A DNA stretch of 64,000 bases from Eulemur rufifrons (lineage: Eukaryota; Chordata; Mammalia; Primates; Lemuridae), in contig NC_090984.1 of the NCBI RefSeq assembly GCF_041146395.1, forward strand, positions 84,393,114-84,457,113. Direction: 5' to 3'. Both the position numbers and the translations under genes were made by a program. This document shows, one piece after another, positions 12,961 through 25,369 of this stretch (position 1 is the first letter of the stretch; every line of letters begins with the position of its first letter). Under the pieces are notes generated by a model, which was not told the DNA's origin, made no database searches, and was given only the letters and a program-made list of their open reading frames with translations.

Positions 12961-13921
12961 TAGAACACTTTTATTTCCATTGTATTTATCTGGGAAAAAA
13001 TCATTTCTAAACAATCACAGAAAAATAAGCAATAACAAGATTATAAGCTATGTCAGGCATCTCAATATATCCTGCCCACTTACCCTTCTTCATTTATACC
13101 TTAAATGGTGATAACTTATGAGCTGATTCTAAGAAATTAATCAACCAATCAGATTCTATCCCCCTGTTGTTTTCACCAGGATTTCCTAAGGCAAGTGGAG
13201 CTGAAGCTTAATAGAGTCCATGGGATAGGTCTTGGTTATCATCGGTCAGAACCGTGCATAATTTAAAATGAGAAGAGAAAGGAGAAGACACAGATACAGT
13301 TTTATGGTAGTAGGAGGAAGTCTTGTTTAAGAAATTACAGGACATGAAGTAGAAGTTTCAAATTTTTGGCTAAATTTTCAAGTAGCTGAGGGAGCAGCCG
13401 TGAAGAGGTGTGTGGCTGAATCATGAGTCCATTTCTTACTCTTGGTTGGCTGAAGGGAGGAACTCAATGAGAGTGAATGGAGAGAGAGGAATGGAAAAAT
13501 AAATAATATTTGGACAGATTAACAATAATGAGGTCTATAATCATATAATTTACTGACTCCTGGTGGGCTGTAGAGCCTGGCAAATATGGAATGGTTAGGA
13601 AAATATTTCTCTTCTTCCTTACAAATTTAGTCAAGGATTGCAAACGTGATACCTCTAAGGGCCAAACGATTATTGTAATTGTGGAGAAGGGCAAGTGTTT
13701 CCTCCACCTCAAAGGTATTCAGATTTAGAGCTTTTAAAACATGATGCTGGCCAAAGAGATGATGTCCACAGGCCTTATTCCATCTGTGATTTCCCATAGT
13801 GACACTTGCTTTCAACTGTAGTAATACTGAGAATTGATGTTTGTCCTGGTCCCAAGACCATGTCTGAGCTCAAATAAAACTTTCCATACCTCCGATAACA
13901 CTTATCTTACCCCCAGGTCAC
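12961..13921. other. Unannotated intergenic sequence
   Basis: No gene or recognisable repeat found. The short open frames have no family signature. Confidence 0.5.
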
Positions 13922-14331
13922 TGTTATGGGCTGAACTGTGCCCTCTCCCCCAGACTCATATCTTGAAGACCTAGCCCCCAGTGTCTCAGAATGTGACTGT
14001 ATTTGTAGATTGGACCTTTAAAGAGGTCACTGAGTTAAAATGAGACCTTTAAGGTGGGTACTAATCCAATCGGACTGGTGTTCTTATAAGCAGAGGAAAT
14101 TTGGACACGCGGAGACACCATGGATTCTTGCACACAGAGCAAAGGCCACTTGAGGACACAGTGAGAAGGCTGTCACTTGCAAGCCAAAGAGAGAAGCCTC
14201 AGGAGAAACCAAACGTGGTGATTACCTGATCTTGGACTTCTGGCCTCCAGAAGTGTGAGAAAATAAATTTCTGTTGTTCAATCCACCCAGTCTGTGGTAC
14301 TTTATTATGGAAGCCCTAGGTAAGTAATACA
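13922..14331 (+). mobile_element. MaLR LTR (MLT1-like), sense solo LTR
   Basis: Nearly full LTR, starting TGTTATGGGCTGAACTGTG. It runs through 'cagaatgtgactgtatttgt', 'ttcttataagcagaggaaat', 'gatcttggacttctggcctc' and 'aataaatttctgttgttcaa' to 'ggtactttattatggaagcc'. It carries its own AATAAA. No internal viral region is linked to it. Length is about 410 bp, usual for this class. Confidence 0.8.
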
Positions 14332-14334
14332 TTT

Positions 14335-14480
14335 TGTGTATATGTGCCAGTGTCCTCAAATAAAATGTTAAGTTCCCCCAGAGCAAAGGCTGAATTTTAT
14401 TCAGTATGTCAGCTGCCTAGCAGAGTGCCTGCACATGGCAGTGGTTACTCAACAATTATTTATTGAGTGACTAAGTGAGT
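14335..14480 (+). mobile_element. Probable L2 3'-end fragment
   Basis: 'gccccag/cagagcaaaggctga', 'cctagcagagtgcctgcaca' and 'tcaacaattatttattgagtga' fit the L2 3' terminus (locus ending in the TTGAATGA-type tail). Diverged and short, so the call is moderate. Confidence 0.45.
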
Positions 14481-15326
14481 GCACTGTACAAATTATATTC
14501 CCCTTTGTGACTAAGAGACTTACCAGTTGAACAGGTAGAGACAAAAAGCCTGAGACGTTTCAGGAAGATTTCCACTTGAGTGGACAGCAACCATCAGCCA
14601 AATGAATGGTCCAAGGGGGAAAATTTGGTTCTTTTTTTTTCTGTTCAGGGAGACCAGCTGCTAGGAGAAATGCTACAGTGAACTTTAAGCCTCCTCATGT
14701 CAGCCTTGACCCTGACACACTCGGAGTAGTGTTTGCTCCGTAATCGTGGCAGGCGGCGTCCCCCTCTCCCACCGCAGTAGCAGCAAAAGGCAGCGTCCTC
14801 TCCTGGCTTATGCGAGTGAAGGGCCTGGCGTTTACGCACCGCACTGTTCCCTACAGGTGACCAAACCGTTCACGCACGCCAAGGCATAAAACGGATGCTG
14901 CAGGCCTCGCCCCGATCTGCCGTTGTGCAATTACCCAGACTCTAGGCCATATTTTCCCAATTTGTTGAGAACTATATCATGTGGGAAAGAATTAAAAGGT
15001 TTACTAAGGTCAATACAAACATAATTTATTGCTTCCCCTCAGTCAACCAAGCTCATCTACTTAGGTCTGTGACTAGTTAACTAAGTTGGTTATAGCACTG
15101 TCCGCTCAGGGGCAAGGTCAAGGTATCAACTTACAAAATCGGTTACTTTCCCTCAGTGGCACAGTCCCAGGCTACTGCCCTCGTAATTCAGTATTATTTT
15201 GGTCCCAGGAGGAACCTGGAGAAAAAAAAATCTGTATAGAAAAGTGAGGCAAGTCAAGGACACTAGTGGAAAATGGCCTCAAAGTGCATGCTGGGTACAA
15301 CGGGTTAGAAACTTCTGCAAGGACCT
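14481..15326. other. Gene-free, with a small CpG-containing patch
   Basis: Non-coding. 14710-14930 is locally GC-rich with several CpGs (cgtggcaggcggcgtcc, cgttcacgcacgcc), unlike the AT-rich surroundings. There is no promoter motif I can name and no ORF with a protein signature. Confidence 0.45.
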
Positions 15327-15717
15327 GTCTTAGCCAGCTTGGGCTGCTATGACAAACTCCTGTAGACTGGGTGGCTTAAACAACAAACATTCATTTCTCA
15401 CAGTTCTGAGGGCTGGGAAGCCCAAGACCAAGGTGCTGGCAGATCCAACGTCTGGTGAGAGCACTTTTCCTGGTCTGCAGATGACCATCTTCTCCTTGTA
15501 CCCTCACATGGCCAAGAGCAAAGAGAGAGAGGAAGGTCTAGTCTCTTCTTCTTATAAAGACACTAATCCCATCATGGGAGCTCCACCCTCATGGCCTCAT
15601 CTAAACCTAATTACCTCCCAAAGGCCCCACCTCCTAATACCGTCCCATTGGAGATTAAGGTTCCAACATAGGCATTTGCAAGGGGTGGGGGAGGCACAAA
15701 CATGCAGTCCATAACAC
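15327..15717 (-). mobile_element. MaLR LTR (MLT1-like), antisense
   Basis: 'tagccagcttgggctgctat', 'gactgggtggcttaaacaac', 'ctcacagttctgagggctgg', 'ccataacacggccc'. This is a reverse-complement MLT1-type solo LTR. The 121-aa open frame at 15349-15714 is this LTR read through and is not a gene. Confidence 0.8.
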
Positions 15718-17629
15718 GGCCCAATTCTCAATCTTTAAGGACTGGTTCTAATTTTGCTTGCTCTATAAAAGCATTAAGACAATTTATGATAAACTTGAAA
15801 ATTTTTTACACATTAAAGTTAAATTAGCATGCTGATTGATTCCTTCCTTTAAAAATACATTTATTTTACTTAGGCATCTTGTCAGTCAACTCCGAACTCT
15901 TCAGAATGTTTGTTCACACCTTGCAATGACTTCACCTAATTCTTCTTTGACCCTAAGGTGTTAATCATCAGAACCTATAGATTTGAATAGTGCGGATCAA
16001 TTATCTAATCCTTCACGGGTTCTTCTCCATGCCAATTTGGTTTTCTGCCCTCCTATCTATTTATTCTCTGTCCTGGTTTCCATTTCACACTGACCAAATG
16101 TAAAAAATCTAGGAGTAAAAACAAATAACCTTGTTATCTACTACAAATTAGCTCTCTTCATCAAATTAGAGGGAACATTTGAGTTCTTCTTCTTGGTTTA
16201 ATCTTTTCCTTCCTTGAACTGTACTGATTTCACACCCAACACAACCACAGTCTTCATACACTTCCTGGGTAACCTGGATTCATTCTCCGTGTTGAGGCAT
16301 TCCAGTAACAGTGCTCAAAAACATCCTCGAATTTTAAAAACTGTAAATATTATAGATTAACATTCTATTCAACATGGAGTAATGCAATAAAATGAGTTTT
16401 CAAGTAAAGTATTCTTTGCTTCTTTCCAGACCAGTGACTTTGTAAATGGACGACACAAGATTCTCTGTAATGTCTTCATATTTCCCTAGCTTAACAAGCT
16501 CGAATTTTATATTGAAAGTGCAATTTAAAGAAGAGAATAATTTGTACACTGGAAGAAGATGTGTCAAGAGCTATCAGGTAATTCAAATCAAATGAAAGCA
16601 GAATTGAAAATTGGCACTACAATGTTTGGTATCTGTGGTCTCCAGTACAGAGTAAGTCTCCTTGTGTTGCAGGTTCGCTGTTTGATGTGTTTAGCCTAAG
16701 GAAAACACGAATGAATTGCTGACTTAAGTACCTGTTACAAGAAGATTACAGTGTAATATTAAGGAAATTCTAAACATCTCCTTTAATTACAAAGAAAGGG
16801 TCATTCTCTAATATTTAAAAAAACAATTACTCTAAATTAAATAGGATGATGCTACTACCTTGTCTGCCTAATAATGTTCATTAGAATACCGGAAATGCTG
16901 TGCTAAGCTAAGCGTTGTGTCAATCCTATGTCTTATACAGCACCTAGAACACAGGTTGAGAAGCTATAAAAGTATGTATCAGTTAATAATTTATTCTCAA
17001 ACTATGTTAATTTAAAAATTACAGTTAATGTACTAACTAAATAAAAAAATATTTCCATATCATGTGTCATGTAGGTAAGCAATGATATTACAAATACTGT
17101 GTGCAATTTATTTTAACTTTGCAACTTTAATCATATTTATTTTCTGTCTTCAGTGTTCAAATAATCTTTTTGTAAGATAGCACACAAAGGATTATCTAGC
17201 TAGCTACTACATCAAAATAATAAGCAAATTTCAATTGATAGCATTTAAAACTTATTTTTATGTCATGTGTTAATTTTTTTAAAGCCAAGATAAAAAATTA
17301 CATTTGAATAATTTAAATATACATTTCTATCCACTATTTCTTTATACTTGGGTATGAATTATTCCACAACTGTAAACATATTTTACAGAGATTATATTTG
17401 GTCACTATGTACACTATAAAGAAGTGGTGGATGAACTGGAAAATTAATTGTATTTGTTCATTGATGAGAATGATGATGATGATATTCAACATACACCAAA
17501 CCAAGACAAATCTCAATTCTTTAAGTTTAGATGCTGGCAAAATATCCACTGTACTCCAAATAGATCTGACACAGAAAGTGAGAAATTTGCCCAAAACTTT
17601 CAAAAACATTAAAATAAATGTTTACCTTT
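15718..17629. other. AT-rich gene-free stretch
   Basis: No gene found. Long AT-rich text without recognised repeats. It may include old conserved non-coding sequence, but nothing specific can be supported from one genome. Confidence 0.5.
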
Positions 17630-17845
17630 TTTTTTATTATTTCAGCTTATTATGGGGGTACAAAAGTTCAGGTTCTATATATTGCCCATGTCCCGCCCAT
17701 CTCCCCGAGTCAGAACTCAAGCGTGCCCATTCCCCAGACAGTGCGCATTGCACTCATCATGTAGTTATACTCCCATCCCCTCTCCCCACCCCCATCCCCC
17801 CAAGTCAGAACATTCAAGCGTGACCATTCCTTCTGCCCAACCAGC
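17630..17845 (-). mobile_element. Truncated L1 3' end, antisense
   Basis: An oligo-T start (17630-17645) is followed by 'agcttattatgggggtacaa', 'gttcaggttctatatattgc' and a C-rich text with two 'gtcagaac..tcaagcgtg' repeats (near 17710 and 17803). The layout parallels the reverse complement of a primate L1 3' UTR, here of a strepsirrhine-type subfamily. It is strongly 5'-truncated. I found no target-site duplication, so the right edge is uncertain. Confidence 0.5.
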
Positions 17846-18699
17846 TCTGACTTTTGGTTTAAGAAAAGAAGACATCATTTTCCTTGAAAACTGCAACACA
17901 TTGCCTTGACCCAGGGCTTTTCTCTCATGAATCTGAACATCTTCATAAACATTAATTAATTCTCACTATCTTTATGACGCCACTTCCCAGTACAAACTAT
18001 TAGGCTACGCTGGGTGGCGCGTCAGACGCTATGGATGCTATAATTACATAACAGTTCTGCTTTGACCAGTGACCATCCACGGAGCTCATGTACACACTCA
18101 TGGATCCTCCTACTGAAGATCAAACAGCCTCTTCTGCAAGTACTAAGATGGGCACTTTGGCACTCATTCCTCCCTGGAATGGGACAACCAGAGCACCCTC
18201 TGTGTGGCCAGTCTCTTGCTCCTTACCTAATCTTAGCATGGCCAGGCATGGAAAAGTTTTTGCTGTTGAAGGTTTTAAACAGCAGGTGTTTGTTAACCTT
18301 TTAAACCAACAGAACAAAGCTAATAAATTCAAGGTGTATGAACTAATTGTCTTCCATGTAATTTATGCTAAAGCACCCTATTTAATGCAAATACTTCACA
18401 GTGCATAGTAATTCTGCTTCTCAAAGAACTTACAGTGAAGTGAATTAGCTGAGAAATAAGAATGCCTTTGGGACAACAGGCTCAGACTTAACTTGAAAGG
18501 CTGAATAGGGCTTGTTTTGCCACATTTAATTCAGGATATTTAAGTTTTTTCTCTTTGACCTCAGAAAAATTAAAACATGTATAGAACCAATTTTCTCTCC
18601 TCAGTGAAGACAAGCTCCAATCTCTTTTCTTTTGTCAATTTTTTAACATCACAGAGAAAATACTGTGGCAAAAATACAATTTCATTTGCCTTATTGCAA

Positions 18700-19225
18700 T
18701 TTCTTGTCTAGCTATGTTTAGTGGCTGTGTGTGTGTTTTACATGCATGTAATTGGAGAGCACATATTTTGTGTTCTGCTCTTTTCATTTAATAGTGTATG
18801 ATAAACACAAGTCCAGGTATTGATTTAATTTATACAATTGCCATTTTTAATAGCCATAGAATGATTGTTTCTAATCTTTTGCTATTATTACCAGTGTTGA
18901 TATCAATGTATTGAGAAAAAATTACTGTTTTCCTCCTCTTCAGATTATTTCTATGAGGTGTATTTCCTTAAGTGTCAAAGAGCATAAACAATCTTATGGT
19001 TCTTATTGCAGCTTACCTATATGCTCCAAAAAACTAATAAATGGAATCATTCACAGAAACATCAGCAATTGATGTATATAACACATGAGCTGTTTAGAAT
19101 AACCTTTGTTTAAGTTGCAGTGTAAACTTTAATTTGCATTGGAACTGCTAGTGACATTGTGAATATTTTCAAGTGATAACCTAGCATTTGCATTTTCTTT
19201 AGCATATTTCCCAAAATGTGATCTG
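18700..19225 (+). mobile_element. Old L1 3'-region fragment (L1ME-like)
   Basis: 'tgttctgctcttttcattta', 'ccatttttaatagccataga', 'taatttgcattggaactgct' and 'agtgacattgtgaatatttt' follow the same L1ME-type text as 12225-12960, with an insertion or rearrangement in the middle. Diverged, with no ORF. Confidence 0.5.
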
Positions 19226-19229
19226 TGTA

Positions 19230-19312
19230 ATATTTTCTCTCTCTCCCTCTCCCTCTTCTTCTCACCCCAACCCCATCTCTATCTCTTTCTCTACCTCTTG
19301 CAATCTCTCTGA
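19230..19312. repeat. CT-rich low-complexity tract
   Basis: Pyrimidine-rich run (tctctctccctctccctctt and similar) on the plus strand. Confidence 0.85.
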
Positions 19313-19324
19313 ATAAAATTATAT

Positions 19325-19700
19325 TGTATTCATTTTATGTGGCAGGCATTTCTAGGGACAGAATGATCCAGTAAAGACAAGAGAGACAAGGTCCCAGCCC
19401 TGATGGAGTTTTCATTGCAGTTGAGGACATGCTACATACATATACATACACATGTATAGAGACAGAGAGAAAATGTCACATAACATTCAATGACGAAAAC
19501 AGAGCTGAATCATGGTTGAGTGTACTAGAAGGAGGGAGCTGTTTTAGAAAGGCACATCAGAGAAGGCCTCACTGAGGAGAACTTTGAGCTGAGGACTGAA
19601 TAACACGAAGGCCAGCCTTGTGAAGGCCTGCATGCACAAGAATGCTGCAGGCAGAGAGGACAGCAGACAGAGTAACATCCAAGGCAGGAGTGAATGTGCA
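19325..19700 (+). repeat. Old interspersed repeat, family not assigned
   Basis: 'caaggtcccagccctgatgg', 'gaaggcctcactgaggagaa', 'ctttgagctgaggactgaat' and 'gctgcaggcagagaggacag' belong to the same widespread mammalian repeat type as 46990-47900. The name is not recalled with confidence. No gene. Confidence 0.45.
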
Positions 19701-20191
19701 CAAGCCCAATGACCATCAGCTGCTAAAATTTTATCTTTGAAAAAGAGCCAAATAAGTATGCCAAATTTCATAATTATTGACTCTGTTAATTTAAAATTAC
19801 AGTTAATGTACTAAAGAACAGAAAGAAGGCCTGTATGGCTGAATCGTACTTATTAAATAACAAGGGAAAAAGAGGCATTGAGTGCCATCAGAGAGATAGG
19901 CCAGGGCCAATTCTGCATAGGCCTTTGTAGGGTTGAAAATCTATGAGACAAAAGGGGGACTGAGGCTAAAGAAGTTGAGACATCACTGGGTTGACCAAAG
20001 TCAAGCAGGTGTCTCACTATGTGACTTCTCGAAGCCTTTTAAATGTGAATGTTCATTATAAATTTTCAAATGGGTAATGCAGATCACGGGATTTCCCAAA
20101 TATATTTCATCTCAGCATCCTTTTTTCAGAAAGAAACTCTTGAGACTATTGTTTCAAGGAAAATGCTTTGGAAACACAGGTTCAAAAAAAG

Positions 20192-20492
20192 CAGGGGTCA
20201 GCAACCTACAGCCTGGGGGCCAAATACAGCCTACCACGTGTTTTGTACAACACATCAACAAGAATAGCTTTACATTTTTATACAGTCTTTAAAAATAAAA
20301 AAAAGAATATTTAATAACATGCAAAAATTATATAAAATTCAAATTTCCATGTCCACAAATAAAGTTTTATTGGGACATGGCCACGTGCATTTGTTTACTA
20401 TTCTCTACAGACTGCTTGTGTACTACAACCGTAGAGCTGAGTAGTTATGACAGACCTATGGCCCTTTATGGAAAAAGTTTGTCAACTTTTGG
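20192..20492 (+). mobile_element. Non-autonomous hAT-type DNA transposon
   Basis: Begins CAGGGGTCAGCAACCTACAG and ends with an approximate inverse (GTTTGTCAACTTTTG). Internal text 'aaataaagttttattgggac', 'gagctgagtagttatgacag' and 'ggccctttatggaaaaagtt' matches a familiar Charlie-group MER element. The left half is diverged and holds an A-rich insertion near 20290-20340. No transposase. Confidence 0.7.
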
Positions 20493-23400
20493 TCTAAAGT
20501 ATCCGTTCAGTTATTTTGAGCATAAATCTTCATATGATCTTGGATTATATCCATAATTTATTATTTTATAGTAAATATTTATCAAGTGTCATATTTCATA
20601 TGCTAGGTTTTGCCTTTTATTATGTTATTACATTTTGCTATAAATGTTTTGAAATATCTACTTATCAAACCAGTTTCTTTACCTCTAATAATGCCCTGCA
20701 TTTCATAAGTAGTCTGAATGTGTGTTTCTGTGATAAATTGGATAACAGGCAATTCAATTTTCTTATACTTAAAAATATGGCTTCCTGTACTTAAAAATAT
20801 AGTTAACTCTTTAATTTGTTTAGATATTTCTGAAGTTTGGTATAACATACACATATATATTAAATCACTTTCACATGCTATCTATTTAACCAAGAGCATA
20901 TCTTAGTAATTCCTATACTCCTGTATTGCTCCTAGTTTGTTAAATTCTAACAATATTTTAAATCTATTTCTAAGCTGTCTGCTTAATTCCACTGATTTTT
21001 TTTCAATAATGACCCAATAACACAGACTGTTTATAATTGTCATTTTATATACATCTACCATGACCAGGCTACTAATATTACCTTAAAATTTGGGGCATAT
21101 TCTGCCCCATTTATTGACCCATCTAAATACCTTCCAAGTTCCATAAAATATGTTTAAGGAGACTTTAGTTAGTGTTGCATTAAATTAACCCAGGGAGCAT
21201 TTTCATTTTCATCATAACATAATTTTCCCACCAATGGCCAGATGTCTGTCAACCTACATATTCACTCTTTAAAAAAAAAACAAACTGTCCCAGCATTATA
21301 ACACAGGAATGCAATCAATTCTTTATAAACGCATGTTTATCTTAGTATACACTTTTCTGTTTAAAATTCTGTTAAAAACTTACATTTAATTATGGACATA
21401 CAACCTGAATACATTTTCACTGTAAACTACTCTGGGGAAAATAGAAGGCCCTTCCTGACACTCCCCATCCCTGCCCCAGGTCCCACCCACAGCCATGCTT
21501 GTCCTAGAGAAGCCGATAAACTTTGTCACTGGGCTGGCGCCGCGGAATAGGCCACAGACCATGCTGTTCTGCTTGTCATTCTTCCTCCAAAATTTTCCTA
21601 AATTTACTTTTCTTCAGGTCACTATGACTTGCCATATAACATTGATCTTGGGGAGATACGGCTAGAATTGGATTCTCCTACACATGCTCAAAATACAAGT
21701 TTTCAACTCCAAAATCACAATTTGTCTTCTAGCAACAAATCTTTTACATTTCTGCAATTGCCTTTTCTTATCAACAGAGCTTATTTAAAGGTCTGGTTTT
21801 TCCCCTCAGATCCCTGTGGCTAATCTCCCAATTTGGAAATAATAGACACTTAAAAGAACTACCAGCAGATCCCATGCTAATTAGAACCCCAGAGTGTTCA
21901 ACCTTCTAGAATGCTGAAAAGTCCCCTTTATTTATGGTGTTGGGTCTCTAAGGTGGGGCATATTTGGTTAAAATAAATTATGAGCTAGTTCTGGAGAATT
22001 GCTAAGTGACAACCAAATAAACAATAACTTACACATAGTGTAGGCCCTCAGAGACTATGATTTAAGTGCATAGATGGGTTTGGGTAGAACAAGCAGGACA
22101 GCCAAGTGGGAAACATAATATCAAGATAAATTTGTATAATCCCCATGCAAAGTGTGACCAGTATATTAAAAATCTCCTCCCTGATTTATTTAGATTGTAT
22201 ATTAAAAATAAAAAGCAATGTCTATAAAGACGAAGAGAGATGTTGGTGAAGTTTGCTGTTTGTTTTTCTGTAGTTTTCACCTGCAAGTCTACACTAACTT
22301 GCCAAAACAAACAATGTTAGCAAAACTGTCCTTTCAGCAGCTATATGCTAAGTCCTATAACTCTTCAATCCAGAAAAGCTGGTCAATCTCAAGATAGATA
22401 ATGAGCAAAATAGTCTGAAGTTTTAGGGTTTAGGGGAGGTGAGAGGTTGATCAAACCCACTTGCCACACTGTTGAGTTTTGAAAGACTGTGGGAAAAGTG
22501 ACTTTCCTTGTTAACAATCCCCACCCCCTCCTTTCCAGCTAAATGGAATGCTTTGCTATGCAAATAACAAGTCTGATCTCAGAGGAAGTAAAGGACTCCA
22601 TATAGTAAAAGGCACTCACCTTTTGGAGGTAAATTAACTCTTTTAAGGTACCATTGAACAAATTACTTCTCCATGCTCTAAAAATTCTCTTAGTGCCCTA
22701 AAACCTCAAAATCGCCTGAGATTAATTTGCTCCTTGGAGGGTCAGGCCTCATAAAGAGTGAGTCCCATTGGAAAAACATCTTTTGTCTGCCCTCGTTAAG
22801 GGACACAAAAGAAGCATGTGGAAATCACTCAGCAACTCGACATTTGTGTCTGACCCCAACCAACTGGAATCTGAAGGTTGAAAGTGTCAAGGTCAGTCTG
22901 AGCCTCATAACCTGTCTGAATAGGTTTCAATTTGGTAATTATTATATTTAGATAATTCTGCCTCCCTTTCCCACCACCCTCAATTCCCAAGAAAACCAGT
23001 GCAAAAAAATCACAGCAAGAAAATGAGGGATGCACACTGAGTCCAGTGGGAAATTGCTCGACCAGTGGCTTCTGAGTGTACGAGACAGAGATCCTTTAGC
23101 ATGTTCCTCCCTGTCCAGGTCATAGTTGATTTTCTCTAGGGAAGGAACATATTCCCAATATGGCCAAATCATGAAGATACAAATCCTCCAATAAGCTCAG
23201 TCAACAAAAATGTCTGAGCCTGGGCTGTCAGGTAACCCACTTTTCCGAATACTTAAAGCACACAAAGGAGCATTCTGTTTAGTCCTGGGATCACAGTGCT
23301 TAAGCCTAGCCTTAAGAAGTCAGTAAGAATCTTAATAAGATTTAGACATGATGCACACAGCCCTGATATTACAGTCAGGTTGCTTAAAATTGCCTGAGGT

Positions 23401-23960
23401 TAAAAATTGAAGTTTTATACTCAACCTACATTCTCACAAAGGAGTGGGGCTGATTCACATGAACATGTATAAACCATTCATTGAGGATTTAAATTATGTT
23501 AAGGTTATAATATTGATCTGAAATTAAGAAAAACAGAATACATAAAAAAAAAAGCTATATGAAAACACAAATATATGGATACACGTGAGAAGGAAAGAGA
23601 AAAACCTAAGTAGTTGTTTCAGGGCGATAAAACTTAAGTAAATTTGCTTTCTCATAATTTTTTAAAATGTCATTTTACTAAATACTAGAAGCAATAGAAG
23701 AAGGAGATAGTTGCATCTCACCAACTGGAATGAGATATTGCAATTGGACATTAACTGCGTGGGTCTGAGCTTTCTGGAGATGAAGTTAACACTTTGGGTT
23801 ATGTAGCTCTCACTGACCAATTAAAGAAGCTTTATCAGTCAGTTCTCAAAAGATACACATTTTTTTCTACTTCTGAATTATAGATGAATAATATAGGGAC
23901 ATTAAGTATAGCCTTAACCATACCTGTTGTTATTTAGAAGACTGCAGTAAGTACACCTGG
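20493..23960. other. Gene-free intergenic stretch
   Basis: AT-rich, non-coding. No gene, RNA gene or confidently named repeat. Many short open frames overlap on both strands without signatures. Confidence 0.5.
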
Positions 23961-23963
23961 AAA

Positions 23964-24000
23964 TTCTCTTTCTTTCTCTCTCTCTCTCTCTCTTCCTCTA
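23964..24000. repeat. (TC)n microsatellite
   Basis: Run of TC/TTTC units on the plus strand. Confidence 0.9.
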
Positions 24001-25365
24001 ATGTACAGATCTTTGGCCTCTTCGCCCAGAGTCCAACCTCAGAAGCAAACTGCTTTGAAAACCGAATGACAAGGATTAAAAGATTAAATCAGCATGAAGC
24101 TTGAGTTGAACACAGTTGTACATTTTCTTAACTAATCCTGGGCAACTAGATGCAGGATGGAGTCAGTTGCTGGTACCATAGGGAAAGAGAAATATTTACA
24201 GGGTTAAATAATCAAGTCCAAAGTTTAAAATCTCAATCAGTGTGCTGCAGACCCTTTAGAGAACTGCTGGCAAGGGCTTCAGTTAATAAAACTGAAGAAA
24301 AAAAAAACATATTGCTAAAGTAATGGTAATGAAACTATGTGAAATGAATCTACCTGCACCTTGTTCTATGGGGTTCAAGGATGTGGGGTGGGGGGACTTG
24401 TCATTTTAAAATATTTTTGTAGAAATCAAGTTATACAAAGTTGAGAGATCAATGAGATCTTTTCTTCGGAAAATGTGGCAAAACTGACTGAAAGCTGGAC
24501 TTAAGAAATTCTCATTAGTAACACAACTCAGCAAATTATTGTTCCATCTTGTCTTCTTTTTCTCAAATTTCACATTTTTGAAGTAAACATTTCTGAATCC
24601 TATAGTATTACATTTTCTGAATTGTTTGCTCTGAACAGCATACTATACAGTATTTATATTTTCATTCAGGGTTTTTAGAGAATATTTTGAAGAGAGAGAA
24701 AAAGCAGAGACAATGGGTACTTGCTTCAGTTAATACCTTAAGTAAAGTGACCCACGAATGGTAATTTCAAATAGCATCCTCAGTGAAAAAATATTTTAAT
24801 TTCTTTTTCTAGGATTGACTAAACATTGCATACCTTGAACTTTTGACTTCTTTTTCAAAATTTCTGTGTGTGAGTTGGTTTTTTGTTTTTTAACATCAGA
24901 GCAATCCAATATTTTTCCTAAAACCAGCCACTTTTCTCCACTGGTGAGCATTGCAGTTCCCACTGTTTATTTATTCTGCCATTAGGTGCTGAATGCATGG
25001 GGAAATGGGACCCTTGCAATCCCACCCGGACCACATTTCTCACTACTCTGAATTTAATTTCCAGTTACAGTTTTCAGAACTGTGCTAGTTTGTATCACAC
25101 GGTGAGCCTGAATAACTGCATCAGTTCTAATCTGGCAGTCCACCAGTTATCCTAGATTCCTCCAGGGAATACTAATAACCTTCTGATTCTCAGGCACTGT
25201 AAGGGCACCAACGTTGCATTTGCATTATTCTTTTCACTTTAAAAAAGAGAATGGGTGAATAGTAAAAATTTGCTCTGTGTTGAAGCAAAAGTAGCTTTGA
25301 AGACAAATAGTTCAGAGGCCTGGGCCTCAGATAAGCTGTATTCTCCTGACTCACCTTTGGAGGCG
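24001..25365. other. Gene-free intergenic stretch
   Basis: No gene or named repeat. Base composition rises in GC toward the CpG island that follows. Confidence 0.5.
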
Positions 25366-25369
25366 GAGT

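Noticed and set aside
15349..15714. 121-codon plus-strand open frame
   Set aside because: Lies wholly within an antisense MLT1-like LTR.
17398..17823. 141-codon plus-strand open frame
   Set aside because: The second half is the antisense L1 3' end; the first half is AT-rich without signature.
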